From: Micromonospora polyrhachis
GTDB taxonomy: Bacteria; Actinomycetota; Actinomycetes; Mycobacteriales; Micromonosporaceae
Direction of reading: 5' to 3'
NCBI RefSeq assembly: GCF_014203835.1
Contig: NZ_JACHJW010000001.1
Coordinates: 6,522,501-6,586,500 of the forward strand
DNA: 64,000 bases
Positions 1-9,854 of this stretch are shown here, in pieces. Position 1 is the stretch's first letter; each line of letters starts with the position of its first letter. The notes under the pieces were generated by a model, which ran no database searches, was not told where the DNA came from, and was given only the letters and a program-made list of their open reading frames with translations. A program made the position numbers and the translations under genes.

Positions 1-2346
1 TGCCCCGAAGACCGAGATCACCACGGACTCGACGGTGACCATGCGCATCGTCTGACCCCGGCGTAGCCCGATGGCCCGTAGCAGGCCCAACTCGCGGGTC
101 CGCTCCAGCACCGACAGGGCCAGGGTGTTGATGATCCCGAGTACGGCGATCAGGATGGCCAGCGCCAACAGCACCTGGATCATCAACAGGAGTTGGTCGA
201 ACATGCTGGTCTGCTGCTCGATGAACGCGCCCCGGTCGGCGACCGACACTTCCGGGCTGTCCGCGAGCAGCGCCTCGACCTGCGGCAGCACCTGATCCAC
301 CGAGGCGCCCGGGGCCAGTTGCAGATAGGCCTGGGTGGGCATCGGTAGCCCGAAGTCCTGTGCCGCCCCGGCCGGCAGCACGAATCCGCTGAACAACTCG
401 GACTCGACGTAGATCCCGGTCAGTGTGTACGTCCGGGCCTCACCCCGGGACAGCTGCACCGGCACGGTGGCACCGACCGTGAGGCCGCGCTTCGCCGCCG
501 TAGCCGAGTCGACCAGGAGCTGGTTCGGGCCGAGGGCGTCGATACTGCCGGCGGTGGGGGCGGCCTGGAAGATGTCCCGCAGCGCCGGCACGTTGCTGGT
601 CGCGCTGACGTACGTCCGCTCGCCGCCCACCAGCGCCATGTCGGCGTACAGGCCGGCGACCGAGGCGACCCCGGGCACCTGGGCGGCCCGGTCCAGCACC
701 GTCGGGTCGAAGCTCGGCATCCGGGGTCCGGTCTGCACACCGGAGATGACCAGTTCCGCGTGGATGGTGTCCTCGGCCAGTGTGGTCAGGCTGCTCTTGG
801 CCGAGGACAGGATGACGCTGACGCCGGTGACCAGGGCGATACCGACCATCAGCGCGGCGGCGGTGATCGCCGTCCGGCGGGGATTACGGCCGGAGTTGAG
901 CCGGCCCAGCTTGCCCGGCACCGACCAGGCGAAGAGTCGGCCGAGCAGCGACACCACCGGCTTGCTGATCAGCGGGGTCAGCAGGGCCACCCCGACGAAC
1001 GAGACCAGCACCCCGCCGAGGATGGTCCAGAGGGTGTTGTCACCGGCCCTACCGGCCAGGCCCAGAGCCAGCAGTGTCCCACCGACAGCCCCCACCACCG
1101 CGCCAACGACGGTGATCTTCGTCAGGGGCCGGTCCGGGGTCGCGGCGTCCTGCATCGCGGCGATGGGAGGGATCCGCGAGGCCCGCAGGGCCGGCAGGAG
1201 CGCCGCGACCACGGTCACCAACAGGCCCACCACGAAGGCGCTCACCACGGCACTCGCTGGAACGCCCAGCCCGGCCAGGGCCAGCCCACCGGAGATCTGC
1301 CCGAAGACGAAGGCCAGCAGCGCGCCGACACCGATGCCGGCCCCCAGGCCGAGCACCGAGGCGATGAGGCCGATGGCGACGGCCTCCACCAGCACCGAGC
1401 CGATCATCTGTCGGCGACTGGCTCCCATGGCCCGCATCAGGGCCAGTTCCCGGGTGCGCTGGGCGATGATGATCGAGAAGGTGTTGAGGATCAGGAAGAT
1501 CCCGACGAACAGCGCCACCCCGGCGAAGCCGAGCAGGATGTTGTTGAAGAAGGCCAAGCCCTCCTTGAGCCCGGCCGAAGCGTCCTTGGAGAGCTGCTCA
1601 CCGGTCTTCACCACGTACCCGTCGCCGAGCGCGGCGGAGATGGCGTCCCGCAGCGCCGCCGGCTTCACCCCGTCGGCAGCACGCACGCTGACCGTGCTGT
1701 AGACGCCGGTCTCGCCGAGCATCAACTGCTGGGCGACGCGTTCGGTGAACGCCACCTCCTGCACCCCGCCCAGGCTCTCCCGGTCACCGCTGTAACCGAA
1801 GATCCCGACCAGGGTGAACTCGCGCTTGGGCTCGAGGGTCCACACCGCCACCCGGTCCCCGACGGCCAGGTTGGCGGCCTTGGCGACGGTGGCGTTGACC
1901 ACGATCTCGTCGTCGGCGGTCGGCCCCCGGCCCTCGCGCAGCCGCACCAGGTCGCTCTCGCCGGTCCAGTTACTGCCCAACTGCGGTGGCCCGAACGAGG
2001 TCAGCACCTTGCCGTTCTGTCCCATCACCCGGGCCCCGTCGGCGGCGGCCAGCCCGGTGGCCTGCTCGACGCCGGGCACCGCGCGGATCCGCTCCAGCGT
2101 CGCGGCGGGGAAGGTGGTGGCCACCTGCTCGCCCTCGAACTCACTGGTGGCGACCTTCGACTTGGCGCTGACCTCGACGTCGGTCTCGGCGTACGCGTCG
2201 GCGAAGACCGAGTCGAAGGAACGGCCGAGGGTGTCGGTGAGTACGAACGCGCCCGAGACGAACATGACGCCCAGCACCACGGCCAGGGCGGACAGCATCA
2301 GTCGCAGCTTGCGGGCCAGCAGGCTCCGGAGGGTCGCGCGCAGCAT
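1..2346 (-). CDS. FtsX-like ABC transporter permease (3' end cut by window)
   Basis: About 782 residues are present; the C-terminus lies beyond position 1. The protein opens with a basic stretch and a membrane segment (residues about 13-35, LRLMLSALAVVLGVMFVSGA), followed by a large extracytoplasmic MacB-type region, then three hydrophobic segments near residues 270-385 (FtsX domain) with the family motif LMRAMGASRRQ. A second half repeats this plan and ends with LGLLRAIGLRRGQTMRM. Such 800-850-residue two-FtsX-domain permeases pair with a LolD/MacB-type ATPase in lipoprotein or peptide export or resistance. The ATG (2346-2344) overlaps the TGA of the ATPase gene as TGATG, so the two are translationally coupled. 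Substrate is unknown. Confidence 0.93.
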   Translation of the reverse strand, partial: MLRATLRSLLARKLRLMLSALAVVLGVMFVSGAFVLTDTLGRSFDSVFADAYAETDVEVSAKSKVATSEFEGEQVATTFPAATLERIRAVPGVEQATGLAAADGARVMGQNGKVLTSFGPPQLGSNWTGESDLVRLREGRGPTADDEIVVNATVAKAANLAVGDRVAVWTLEPKREFTLVGIFGYSGDRESLGGVQEVAFTERVAQQLMLGETGVYSTVSVRAADGVKPAALRDAISAALGDGYVVKTGEQLSKDASAGLKEGLAFFNNILLGFAGVALFVGIFLILNTFSIIIAQRTRELALMRAMGASRRQMIGSVLVEAVAIGLIASVLGLGAGIGVGALLAFVFGQISGGLALAGLGVPASAVVSAFVVGLLVTVVAALLPALRASRIPPIAAMQDAATPDRPLTKITVVGAVVGAVGGTLLALGLAGRAGDNTLWTILGGVLVSFVGVALLTPLISKPVVSLLGRLFAWSVPGKLGRLNSGRNPRRTAITAAALMVGIALVTGVSVILSSAKSSLTTLAEDTIHAELVISGVQTGPRMPSFDPTVLDRAAQVPGVASVAGLYADMALVGGERTYVSATSNVPALRDIFQAAPTAGSIDALGPNQLLVDSATAAKRGLTVGATVPVQLSRGEARTYTLTGIYVESELFSGFVLPAGAAQDFGLPMPTQAYLQLAPGASVDQVLPQVEALLADSPEVSVADRGAFIEQQTSMFDQLLLMIQVLLALAILIAVLGIINTLALSVLERTRELGLLRAIGLRRGQTMRMVTVESVVISVFGA

Positions 2347-3113
2347 CAGCTGACCGCCTCGGTCAGCGCGTCCAGCTTCTTCATCGTGTCCAGCACCGTG
2401 TCCGGGGTCGGCTCGACCAGCTCGGAGACGATCTGACCGTCGGCGAGGAACACCACCCGGTCGGCGTACGAGGCGGCCACCGGATCGTGGGTGACCATGA
2501 TGATGGTCTGGCCGTGTTCACGTACCGAGTTGCGCAGGAAACCGAGGACCTCGGCACCCGAGCGGGAGTCGAGGTTACCGGTCGGCTCGTCGGCGAAGAT
2601 CACCTCAGGCTGGGAGACCAGGGCCCGGGCACACGCCACCCGCTGCTGCTGACCGCCGGAGAGCTGGGTGGGCCGGTGGCCGAGTCGGTCAGCCAGCCCG
2701 ACCGTTTTGATCACGGTGTCGTACCAGGCCGAGTCGGGTTTACGGCCGGCGATCGACAGGGGCAGCAGGATGTTCTCCTTGGCCGTCAGCGTGGGCAGCA
2801 GGTTGAACTGCTGGAAGATGAAGCCGATCTTGTCGCGGCGCAGGTTGGTCAGGCCGGCGTCGCCGAGCCCGGTGATCCGGGTGTCGCCGATCCACGTCTC
2901 GCCCCGGGTGACCGAGTCCAGCCCGGCGAGGCAGTGCATCAACGTCGACTTACCCGAACCGGAGGGCCCCATGATCGCGGTGAAGCGTCCACGTTCGAAC
3001 TCCGCGCTGACACCGCGCAGCGCCATCACCTGGGCCTCGCCCGAGCCGTACACCTTCCACACATCGCTGGCGCGGGCCGCCACCTGCGCGTCGCGGGCTA
3101 CCGTAGCGGTCAC
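2346..3113 (-). CDS. ABC transporter ATPase, MacB/LolD type
   Basis: A single nucleotide-binding domain of about 255 residues with Walker A GPSGSGKST, Q-loop in FIFQQFNLLP, signature LSGGQQQR, Walker B VIFADEPTGNLD and the H-loop in MVTHDP. It energises the permease encoded immediately downstream on the same strand. The longest reading frame starts at 3137 (ATG), but a GTG at 3113 has a well-placed GGAGAGGA ribosome-binding site about 7 nt upstream whereas the ATG does not, so I chose the GTG. The operon probably starts in the 3114-3481 gap, which carries two inverted repeats. Confidence 0.92.
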   Translation of the reverse strand: MTATVARDAQVAARASDVWKVYGSGEAQVMALRGVSAEFERGRFTAIMGPSGSGKSTLMHCLAGLDSVTRGETWIGDTRITGLGDAGLTNLRRDKIGFIFQQFNLLPTLTAKENILLPLSIAGRKPDSAWYDTVIKTVGLADRLGHRPTQLSGGQQQRVACARALVSQPEVIFADEPTGNLDSRSGAEVLGFLRNSVREHGQTIIMVTHDPVAASYADRVVFLADGQIVSELVEPTPDTVLDTMKKLDALTEAVS

Positions 3114-3258
3114 TGAGCGTCCTCTCCAGGAAAGCATGGTCCGGCCGGACCCCCGATCCGGCCGGCGACATCAATCGTCGGTGCCGGCGAGCGGCGAACC
3201 GTCCACCTGTGGAGGGAACGAACGCGGATTTCCTGGTGCGGGTAGGCCCGGATGCCGA

Positions 3259-3276
3259 GTCAGGGTTGTCCCTGAC
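3259..3276. promoter_or_regulatory. Inverted repeat, candidate operator of the ABC operon
   Basis: GTCAGGGTTGTCCCTGAC has 7-bp perfect arms (GTCAGGG/CCCTGAC) around a 4-nt centre. It lies about 146 bp upstream of the ABC ATPase start, in the gap between the transporter and the two-component system. The size and symmetry suit a dimeric regulator; the neighbouring NarL-type response regulator is the obvious candidate, by inference only. Confidence 0.4.
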
Positions 3277-3314
3277 CGCCGATTCCCACCTGTTGTCGTA
3301 CATCCCCCGATGCC

Positions 3315-3336
3315 ACCGACGGTGATCACCGTCGGT
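3315..3336. promoter_or_regulatory. 22-bp perfect palindrome
   Basis: Positions 3315-3336 read identically on both strands, centred on TGATCA with outer arms ACCGACGG/CCGTCGGT. With no loop it looks more like a protein-binding operator than an RNA hairpin, although it could also act as a transcript stop for the response-regulator gene ending at 3482. No genes are seen in the gap 3114-3481; these two repeats are its only clear structure. Confidence 0.45.
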
Positions 3337-3481
3337 CACCAGAGTAGGGGGTCGGGTCGCGCTGATCCGTCGTACGCGGGAACGGTCTTCGGCTACGCCC
3401 ACCGTACCGGCGTCCCTCCCACCCGAGGAGGAGAGCGGGCATCCTCCTCATCCCCGAGGCGTCGGCAGGTGGGGACGGGGG

Positions 3482-4168
3482 TTAGGCGCCGGGGCGTACC
3501 AGACCGGACTCGTAGGCCAGCACCACGGCCTGCACCCGGTCCCGTAGGCCGAGCTTGGTCAGGACGTGCCCCACGTGCGTCTTGATCGTGGTCTCACTCA
3601 CCGACAGGGTCCGGGCGATCTCCGCGTTGGACAGTCCCCGAGCGACCTGCACCAACACCTCCCGCTCCCGTTCGGTCAACGCCTCCAGTGCCCTCGGCGG
3701 GGTGGCCGACGGGTCGGGCAGGGTCTCGGCGAACCGGTCCAGCAGTCGTTTGAGTATGCGCGGGGCGACCACCGCGTCGCCGGCCGCCACGGTCCGGATC
3801 GCCATCACCAGATCCTCGGCCGGCACGTCCTTGGCCAGGAACCCACTCGCCCCGGCCCGGAGCGCACCCACCACGTACTCGTCGAGGTCGAACGTGGTCA
3901 GGATCAGCACCCGTACCGGCAGCCGGGCGTCGACGATCGCCCGGGTGGCCGCCACCCCGTCCATCCGAGGCATCCGGATGTCCATCAGCACCACGTCGGG
4001 GAGCAACCGCCGGGCCAGGTCGACGGCGTCGACACCGTCCCCGGCCTCACCCACGATGTCCAGGTCGTCCTCCGCGCCCAGCACCATCCGGAACCCGGTA
4101 CGCAGTAGCGGCTGGTCGTCTACGAGCAGGATCCTCACCGGTCGTGCCGGTACGCCGCCCTCGGTCAT
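3482..4168 (-). CDS. NarL/FixJ-family response regulator
   Basis: A 228-residue regulator: receiver domain (residues about 11-125) with the acidic pocket VDDQ and phospho-acceptor Asp63 in LMDIRMPRMDG, followed by a LuxR-type helix-turn-helix (residues about 165-220, LTEREREVLVQVARGLSNAEI and SETTIKTHVGHVLTKL). Its ATG overlaps the TGA of the kinase gene (ATGA at 4165-4168), so the pair is co-translated. Systems of this type next to an FtsX-type ABC transporter usually control that transporter in response to envelope-active compounds; here the transporter genes lie downstream on the same strand behind palindromic sites. Confidence 0.94.
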   Translation of the reverse strand: MTEGGVPARPVRILLVDDQPLLRTGFRMVLGAEDDLDIVGEAGDGVDAVDLARRLLPDVVLMDIRMPRMDGVAATRAIVDARLPVRVLILTTFDLDEYVVGALRAGASGFLAKDVPAEDLVMAIRTVAAGDAVVAPRILKRLLDRFAETLPDPSATPPRALEALTEREREVLVQVARGLSNAEIARTLSVSETTIKTHVGHVLTKLGLRDRVQAVVLAYESGLVRPGA

Positions 4169-5373
4169 GCCGTCCCCTCGCTACTCGGTGCGCCCAACTG
4201 CTCCATCGGAATCTTCGCGTAGACCCGGAACCCCCCACCGGGCCGTGGTCCGGTACGCAGGGTCCCACCGTAGAGGGCGACCCGCTCCCGCATGCCGACC
4301 AGGCCATGTCCGGTCCGTCCCGGGTTCGGCCCCGGCCCCCGGCCGGTGTCGAAGACCTCCACGATCAGCCAGTAGACCCCGAAGCTGAGCCGGACGTCGG
4401 CAGTGGCGGTACCGGCGTGTTTGAGTGCGTTGGTCAACGCCTCCTGCACGATCCGGAAGATGGTCAGCGCCACGCCGGGATCCAGCGGCCCGGGCACGCC
4501 GTCGACCCGCAGCGACACCGGCAGGCCCGCCTCGCGTACCTGTTCGACCAGCGCCTCGATACCGGCCAGCCCCGGCTGGGGAGCCAGGTCGGCGGCGGGT
4601 TCGGTGTCGGTGCGTAACACGTCGAGCAGGCGACGCATCTCCCGCAGCGTGGTGCGACTGGTGTCCTCGATGGTGCCCAACGCCTCGTCGGCGGTCGCCG
4701 GGTCGCGGTTCAACACCCGGCGCGCGCCGGTGGCCAGCACACCCATCACGCTCACGTGGTGGGCGACCACATCGTGCAGCTCGCGGGCGATCCGCCGGCG
4801 TTCGTCGGCCACCGCCTGCTCGGCCAGGGATCGCTGATTCTCCTCCGCGACGCGGGCGCGCTCCCGCAACACCTGATCGGAGGCGCGCCGGGCGTTCACC
4901 GTACGGCCGACGAAGAAGGAGACCAGCGCGGTCAGCAGATTGTTCAGGACCAGATAGGCGGGCCCCACGTCCAACGAGTTGTCCATGGTCGGATTCAGGA
5001 CGTTGAGTACGCTCACCGGTGCCCACAGGAGGACGGTGGCGAGGATGGCGGATCGCATCGGGTGCTGCGCGGCCATCGAATAGGTCAGCACGATGAAGGC
5101 GAGCGCCTGGGAGACCGGGACCTCGTCGAGCACCGCCGGCGCGATGAGGGACGCCACCAGGCCACCCACGGCGACCCAGGGAGCGACCCGGCGTAACGCC
5201 ACCGGCGCGGCGGCGAGGAGGCTCCAGCCCAGTTGCGGCAGCAACGGATCCGGCCACAGCTCGCGCGGCAGGGGCAGGACCAGCGCGATCGGCACCACCG
5301 CCAGCAGGGTGGCGAGCAGGCTGTCGGCCAGCAACGGCCGATTCCGTGCCCAGCCCGCGACGCGCTCCATCAT
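4165..5373 (-). CDS. DesK/NarX-type sensor histidine kinase
   Basis: A 402-residue membrane kinase. Hydrophobic segments in residues about 15-155 form a five- or six-helix sensor without a large extracellular domain, followed by a short coiled coil (about 165-190), the HisKA_3 dimerisation domain with His200 in RRRIARELHDVVAHHVSVM, and a HATPase_c domain with ALTNALKHAG (N box) and GHGLVGMRERV (G box). It partners the response regulator encoded directly downstream. Small integral sensors of this kind detect membrane perturbation in other bacteria; the signal here is unknown. Confidence 0.94.
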   Translation of the reverse strand: MMERVAGWARNRPLLADSLLATLLAVVPIALVLPLPRELWPDPLLPQLGWSLLAAAPVALRRVAPWVAVGGLVASLIAPAVLDEVPVSQALAFIVLTYSMAAQHPMRSAILATVLLWAPVSVLNVLNPTMDNSLDVGPAYLVLNNLLTALVSFFVGRTVNARRASDQVLRERARVAEENQRSLAEQAVADERRRIARELHDVVAHHVSVMGVLATGARRVLNRDPATADEALGTIEDTSRTTLREMRRLLDVLRTDTEPAADLAPQPGLAGIEALVEQVREAGLPVSLRVDGVPGPLDPGVALTIFRIVQEALTNALKHAGTATADVRLSFGVYWLIVEVFDTGRGPGPNPGRTGHGLVGMRERVALYGGTLRTGPRPGGGFRVYAKIPMEQLGAPSSEGTA

Positions 5374-5450
5374 GTCAGCGACGCTAGCCGCTGTTTCGCG
5401 GAGATGATCCTCACCTGTGGTGAGTTGGTCGTCCTCCCTGGGGAGGAGGC

Positions 5451-6362
5451 TCAGTCGTCCGTACGGGACACCAGTCGCGACGGTGGGGCCACCCGCCGAT
5501 CCTCACTGGGCACCGGACGCTCGGGGAACGGCGGCGGCGTGCCCCCGAAGGTGGGGCAGTGGGCCTGGTGGCTGCACCAGTCGCAGAGGCGGCTTGGTTT
5601 GGGACGGAAGTCCCGATTGGCGGTGGCCTGCTCGATGGCTCGCCACAGGGCCACGACGGTTCGTTCGAAGCGGGCCAACTCGTCGGCGTCCGGGCTGTAG
5701 TCGCAGATCTCGGCGTCCTTGAGGTAGAGCAGCCGCAACACCCGGGGGACGACACCCCGGGTGCGCCACAACACCAGGGCGTAGAACTTGAGCTGGAACA
5801 GGGCCCGCGCCTCGAACGCCTCCCGAGGCGCGCCGCCGGTCTTGTAGTCGACCACCCGCAGCGCCCCGTCGGGGGAGACGTCGAGCCGGTCGAGGTAGCC
5901 GCGGATGAGTAACTGGTCGTCCACGGTGGCGGAGATCAGACTCTCCCGTTCGGCCGGCTCGAGCCGCTGCGGGTCCTCGATCGTGAAGTAGCCGTCGAGA
6001 AGTCCACGGGCCGAGTCCAGGAACCCGGCGGCGCCGTCGGCATCGGCGAACAACTCGGCCAGCTCCGGCTCCTCGGCGACCAAGCGAGCCCACTCCGGGG
6101 CGATCAGGTCGGCTGCCGCGGCCGGTGTCCGCCCCTGCGCGGGCAGGTCGAACAGCCGTTCCAGTACGGCGTGCACCAGCGTGCCCCGGGCCTGCTCCGC
6201 AGTCGTGCGCTCCGGCAACCGGTCGATGCTTCGGAAGCGGTAGAGCAGCGGACAGGTCTTGAAGTCCGCCGCCCGCGACGGGGAGAGCGAAGGGCCCGCC
6301 GCTGGTTGCGTTGTCGCCTGTTCCTGCCCGTCCGCCTGCGTCGTCACCATCTCCGCCGTCAT
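5451..6362 (-). CDS. RecB-family PD-(D/E)XK nuclease with Fe-S cluster cysteines
   Basis: A 303-residue single-domain nuclease. The PD-(D/E)XK core is visible: GTLVHAVLERLF (motif with His), RGYLDRLD and VVDYKTG (catalytic Asp and Lys). One early Cys (KTCPLLYRF) and a C-terminal cluster (LCDWCSHQAHCPTF) match the four-cysteine iron staple of AddB/Cas4-like nucleases. In other actinobacteria this gene sits beside trmI and the proteasome locus, as here. The start at 6362 is chosen because a TAGCCT -10 element lies exactly 7 nt upstream (leaderless message); the open frame continues upstream to 7007 but overlaps the divergent protease gene. Confidence 0.9.
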   Translation of the reverse strand: MTAEMVTTQADGQEQATTQPAAGPSLSPSRAADFKTCPLLYRFRSIDRLPERTTAEQARGTLVHAVLERLFDLPAQGRTPAAAADLIAPEWARLVAEEPELAELFADADGAAGFLDSARGLLDGYFTIEDPQRLEPAERESLISATVDDQLLIRGYLDRLDVSPDGALRVVDYKTGGAPREAFEARALFQLKFYALVLWRTRGVVPRVLRLLYLKDAEICDYSPDADELARFERTVVALWRAIEQATANRDFRPKPSRLCDWCSHQAHCPTFGGTPPPFPERPVPSEDRRVAPPSRLVSRTDD

Positions 6363-6369
6363 GACCGAA

Positions 6370-6375
6370 AGGCTA
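6370..6375 (-). promoter_or_regulatory. -10 element of the RecB-like nuclease gene
   Basis: TAGCCT on the minus strand ends 7 nt before the ATG at 6362, the spacing expected for a leaderless transcript. No ribosome-binding site is seen. Confidence 0.5.
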
Positions 6376-6436
6376 AGGCACCCGTACGACGGAACGCGGG
6401 GCACGGCCACCGGCGTCACCAGCCCACGGTGTTCCG

Positions 6437-6442
6437 TAGCAT
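6437..6442 (+). promoter_or_regulatory. -10 element of the M50 protease gene
   Basis: TAGCAT ends 7 nt before the GTG at 6450, consistent with a leaderless transcript. It is divergent from the nuclease promoter 62 bp away. Confidence 0.45.
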
Positions 6443-6449
6443 CGACCCG

Positions 6450-7589
6450 GTGCAGGACAAGCCACAACCACGTCGCCGCCCCGGGCTCACCATCGGGCGG
6501 GTGTTCGGGGTGCCGGTCCACGTCAACCTCTCCATGGTGTTGCTCGCCGTCCTGGTGACCGTGATGTACGGCGAATTCGTCCGCCGCCAGCTTGAGCTGT
6601 CCCAGTTGACCGGTTACGCGATCGGGTTCGGTTTCGTGGTCTGCCTGCTCGGTTCGGTGCTGTTGCACGAGTTGGGGCACGCGTTGACCGCACGGCACTA
6701 CGGGATCGGGGTCCGGGGCATCACCCTGGAGTTGCTCGGTGGATACACCGAGATGGACCGGGACGCCCCCAGTCCCCGGGTCGATCTGCTGGTGTCGCTG
6801 GCGGGTCCGGCCGTGTCCGCCGTGCTCGGGGTCGCGGCGGTGGCGGCCACCCTCGCCCTGCCCGACGGGACTCTGGTCAACCAGCTCGCCTTCCAGTTGG
6901 CGGTGAGCAACGTCATCGTCGCGGTTTTCAACATCCTTCCCGGCCTGCCACTGGACGGTGGCCGGGCGCTGCGTGCCGCGGTGTGGGCGGTCAGCCGGGA
7001 CCGGCACCTGGGTACGGAGGTGGCCGGCTGGGTGGGGCGAGCGGTGGCGGTCGGGACTCTGCTGCTGGTCGCCCTACTGACCTGGGTGGGGGTGCTCGCC
7101 CCGTTGGGCCTGGCCCTGATGTTGCTGGTCGCCTTCACCCTGTGGCAGGGCGCCGGGCAGTCGATCCGGGTGGCCCGGATCAGCCGGCGATTTCCGCTCA
7201 TCGACCTGACCCGACTGGCCCGGCCGGTCTTTCTGGTGGCGACCGGGACCCCACTGGCCGAGGCCCAGCGCCGAGGCACCGAGGCCGGGCAGCCCGATGC
7301 CACGCTGGGCATCGCCGACTCGACCGGCCGGCTGGTGGCCCTGGTCGACCGGGTGGCCGCAGCCGCCGTACCGGCCGATCGGCGGCCCTGGGTCACGGTC
7401 GACACGGTGGCTCGCGCCCTGGATCGGGTGCCCCGGCTTCTCGTCGGTCTCACCGGCGAAGAGGTGATCCGGGAGGTGCAGACCCACCCGGGCGCGCAGT
7501 ACCTGGTGGTGTCAGGCGAAGATGTCGTCGGCGTTTTGCATGTCGCCGATCTGGCGCAGCTTCTGGAACCGAAACGAAAGATGGGTACG

Positions 7590-7592
<3 letters not shown>
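6450..7592 (+). CDS. Site-2 protease-like M50 metalloprotease with C-terminal CBS-like region
   Basis: A 380-residue intramembrane zinc protease. Hydrophobic segments begin at about residue 26; the zinc motif HELGH is at 73-77 and the third ligand is in PLDGGRALRA (Asp169). Six or so membrane segments end near residue 235. The last 140 residues are soluble and end in VVGVLHVADLAQLL, like a CBS domain. Such proteases cleave membrane-embedded substrates such as anti-sigma factors; the substrate here is unknown. The frame is open upstream to 6171, but GTG 6450 fits both the -10 element and the family N-terminus. Its TGA overlaps the GTG of the first repeat mini-ORF. Confidence 0.92.
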
Positions 7593-8723
<1,131 letters not shown>

Positions 8724-8745
8724 CCATCGATGTCGTGAGCCGGGC

Positions 8746-9321
8746 ATGAGCAGTTCCGTCTTCGACGGCGGGGAGTCGTCCGCGGTCTTTCCGGACTGGT
8801 CGCCGTACCACGATCTGGAGGCGGCCGCTCGTGCCTACCTACGCGACCCCGACGTGGCCCTCGAGGCGCTCAGCGGGGTGTTGCGGGGGACGTCGGTGCT
8901 GGGCTTCACCCTCGAACGCTTCGTCAACGAGGTGAACGGCGTCTGGCAGGAGGTGGTCGTCTGCGACGGCAACCGCCTGCTCCTGTGGCACGGTGAGGAT
9001 GTGCCGCCGGATGAGGGACCAGCCGGGGCGATGACGTCGTCGCTTCGGGTGGTGCCGGTCTCGACGGTGACCGAGGTCGGCTGCCGGCGCCGGTTGACCC
9101 GTACCCCGGACGGCCCGGTCCGGGTGGACAGCATCGATGTCTATCTGCTGCTCAGCTCGCTCGACGAGGGGTCCGTGCCGGGTACGGAGGGCCATCTGGG
9201 TTCACGCCACGACGCGTTGCGGTTCGGCAAGACGTTGGACGACGGCGGCCCCGGGCAGATCGCCCGGCTCGGCGAGTTCGCGCAGGTGGTGTCTATGTCG
9301 ATCGGTCGACCGATCCAGTGA
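8746..9321 (+). CDS. Conserved hypothetical protein next to trmI and arc
   Basis: A 191-residue acidic soluble protein, no signal peptide or membrane segment, no motif I recognise. It begins at ATG 8746, 22 bp after trmI, and ends at a strong shared terminator. A protein of similar place occurs between TrmI and Mpa in mycobacteria (Rv2116/Rv2117 region), but I cannot claim homology from sequence alone. Regions such as FTLERFVNEVNGVWQEV and SRHDALRFGKTLDDGG look well-folded. Cotranscription with trmI is likely. Confidence 0.8.
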   Translation: MSSSVFDGGESSAVFPDWSPYHDLEAAARAYLRDPDVALEALSGVLRGTSVLGFTLERFVNEVNGVWQEVVVCDGNRLLLWHGEDVPPDEGPAGAMTSSLRVVPVSTVTEVGCRRRLTRTPDGPVRVDSIDVYLLLSSLDEGSVPGTEGHLGSRHDALRFGKTLDDGGPGQIARLGEFAQVVSMSIGRPIQ

Positions 9322-9323
9322 GA

Positions 9324-9364
9324 CACGCCGGGCGGGGCACCTGTCGGGTGCCCCGCCCGGCGTG
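9324..9364. terminator. Bidirectional terminator between the hypothetical gene and ferredoxin
   Basis: A perfect 18-bp stem (9324-9341 with 9347-9364) around a 5-nt loop, placed between convergent genes. It is very GC-rich and lacks a long U-tract, as is common in actinomycetes. Confidence 0.85.
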
Positions 9365-9374
9365 GCAGTCACGG

Positions 9375-9674
9375 TCAGACGGCGTCCGGCCCGGCCACCT
9401 CGACGTCGTCGTCGGCCCGTACGACGTGGATGCAGTCGCCGGGGCACTCCTTGGCCGCGTCGATCACGTCGAGTCGCAGGTGAGCTGGCACGTCGACCCG
9501 GCTGCCCGGAGCCAGAAGCAGCTCACCGTCGCCATCCTTCACGTAGGCTAGGCCGTCGACGTCAAACTCGAAGACCTCCGGGGCGTACTGCACGCACAGA
9601 CCGTCTCCGGTGCACAGGTCCTGGTCAACCCAGACCCGCAGCTCGTCGGTTTCGGTCTCGGTCCGTGCCGTCAC
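9375..9674 (-). CDS. Small ferredoxin, [3Fe-4S]/[4Fe-4S] type
   Basis: A 99-residue acidic electron carrier. Cysteines are Cys21 and Cys27 (DLCTGDGLCVQYAPEVFEF) and Cys77 and Cys81 (KECPGDCIHV), i.e. C-x5-C, then CP and one more Cys. The first pair plus CP is the pattern of actinobacterial single-cluster ferredoxins that feed cytochromes P450; Cys81 replaces the usual Ala. GTG start at 9674. It is divergent from arc; the partner enzyme is not in the window. Confidence 0.9.
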   Translation of the reverse strand: MTARTETETDELRVWVDQDLCTGDGLCVQYAPEVFEFDVDGLAYVKDGDGELLLAPGSRVDVPAHLRLDVIDAAKECPGDCIHVVRADDDVEVAGPDAV

Positions 9675-9854
9675 GGCGCACCCCCATGTTCTCGTCCGCC
9701 AACATGCCCGACGGTACCCGAATCGCGGCAGGGCTGTTCAAACGGCGTCCCCCTGACGATCAAGCTTCGGTGACGAGGGCGTTGCATGGGACCGAATCGG
9801 CGTCATACCGGTTAGTGTTATGGCAGAACGTTCAAGCCCCCGGGGAGGTGGGAC

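Noticed and set aside
425-2436. Long plus-strand open frames opposite the permease and ATPase genes
   Set aside because: They are antisense shadows of strongly supported minus-strand genes in high-GC DNA and show low-complexity composition.
6363-7007. Upstream extension of the RecB-like nuclease frame
   Set aside because: It is antisense to the M50 protease gene, has no nuclease-family sequence, and lies upstream of the predicted leaderless start.
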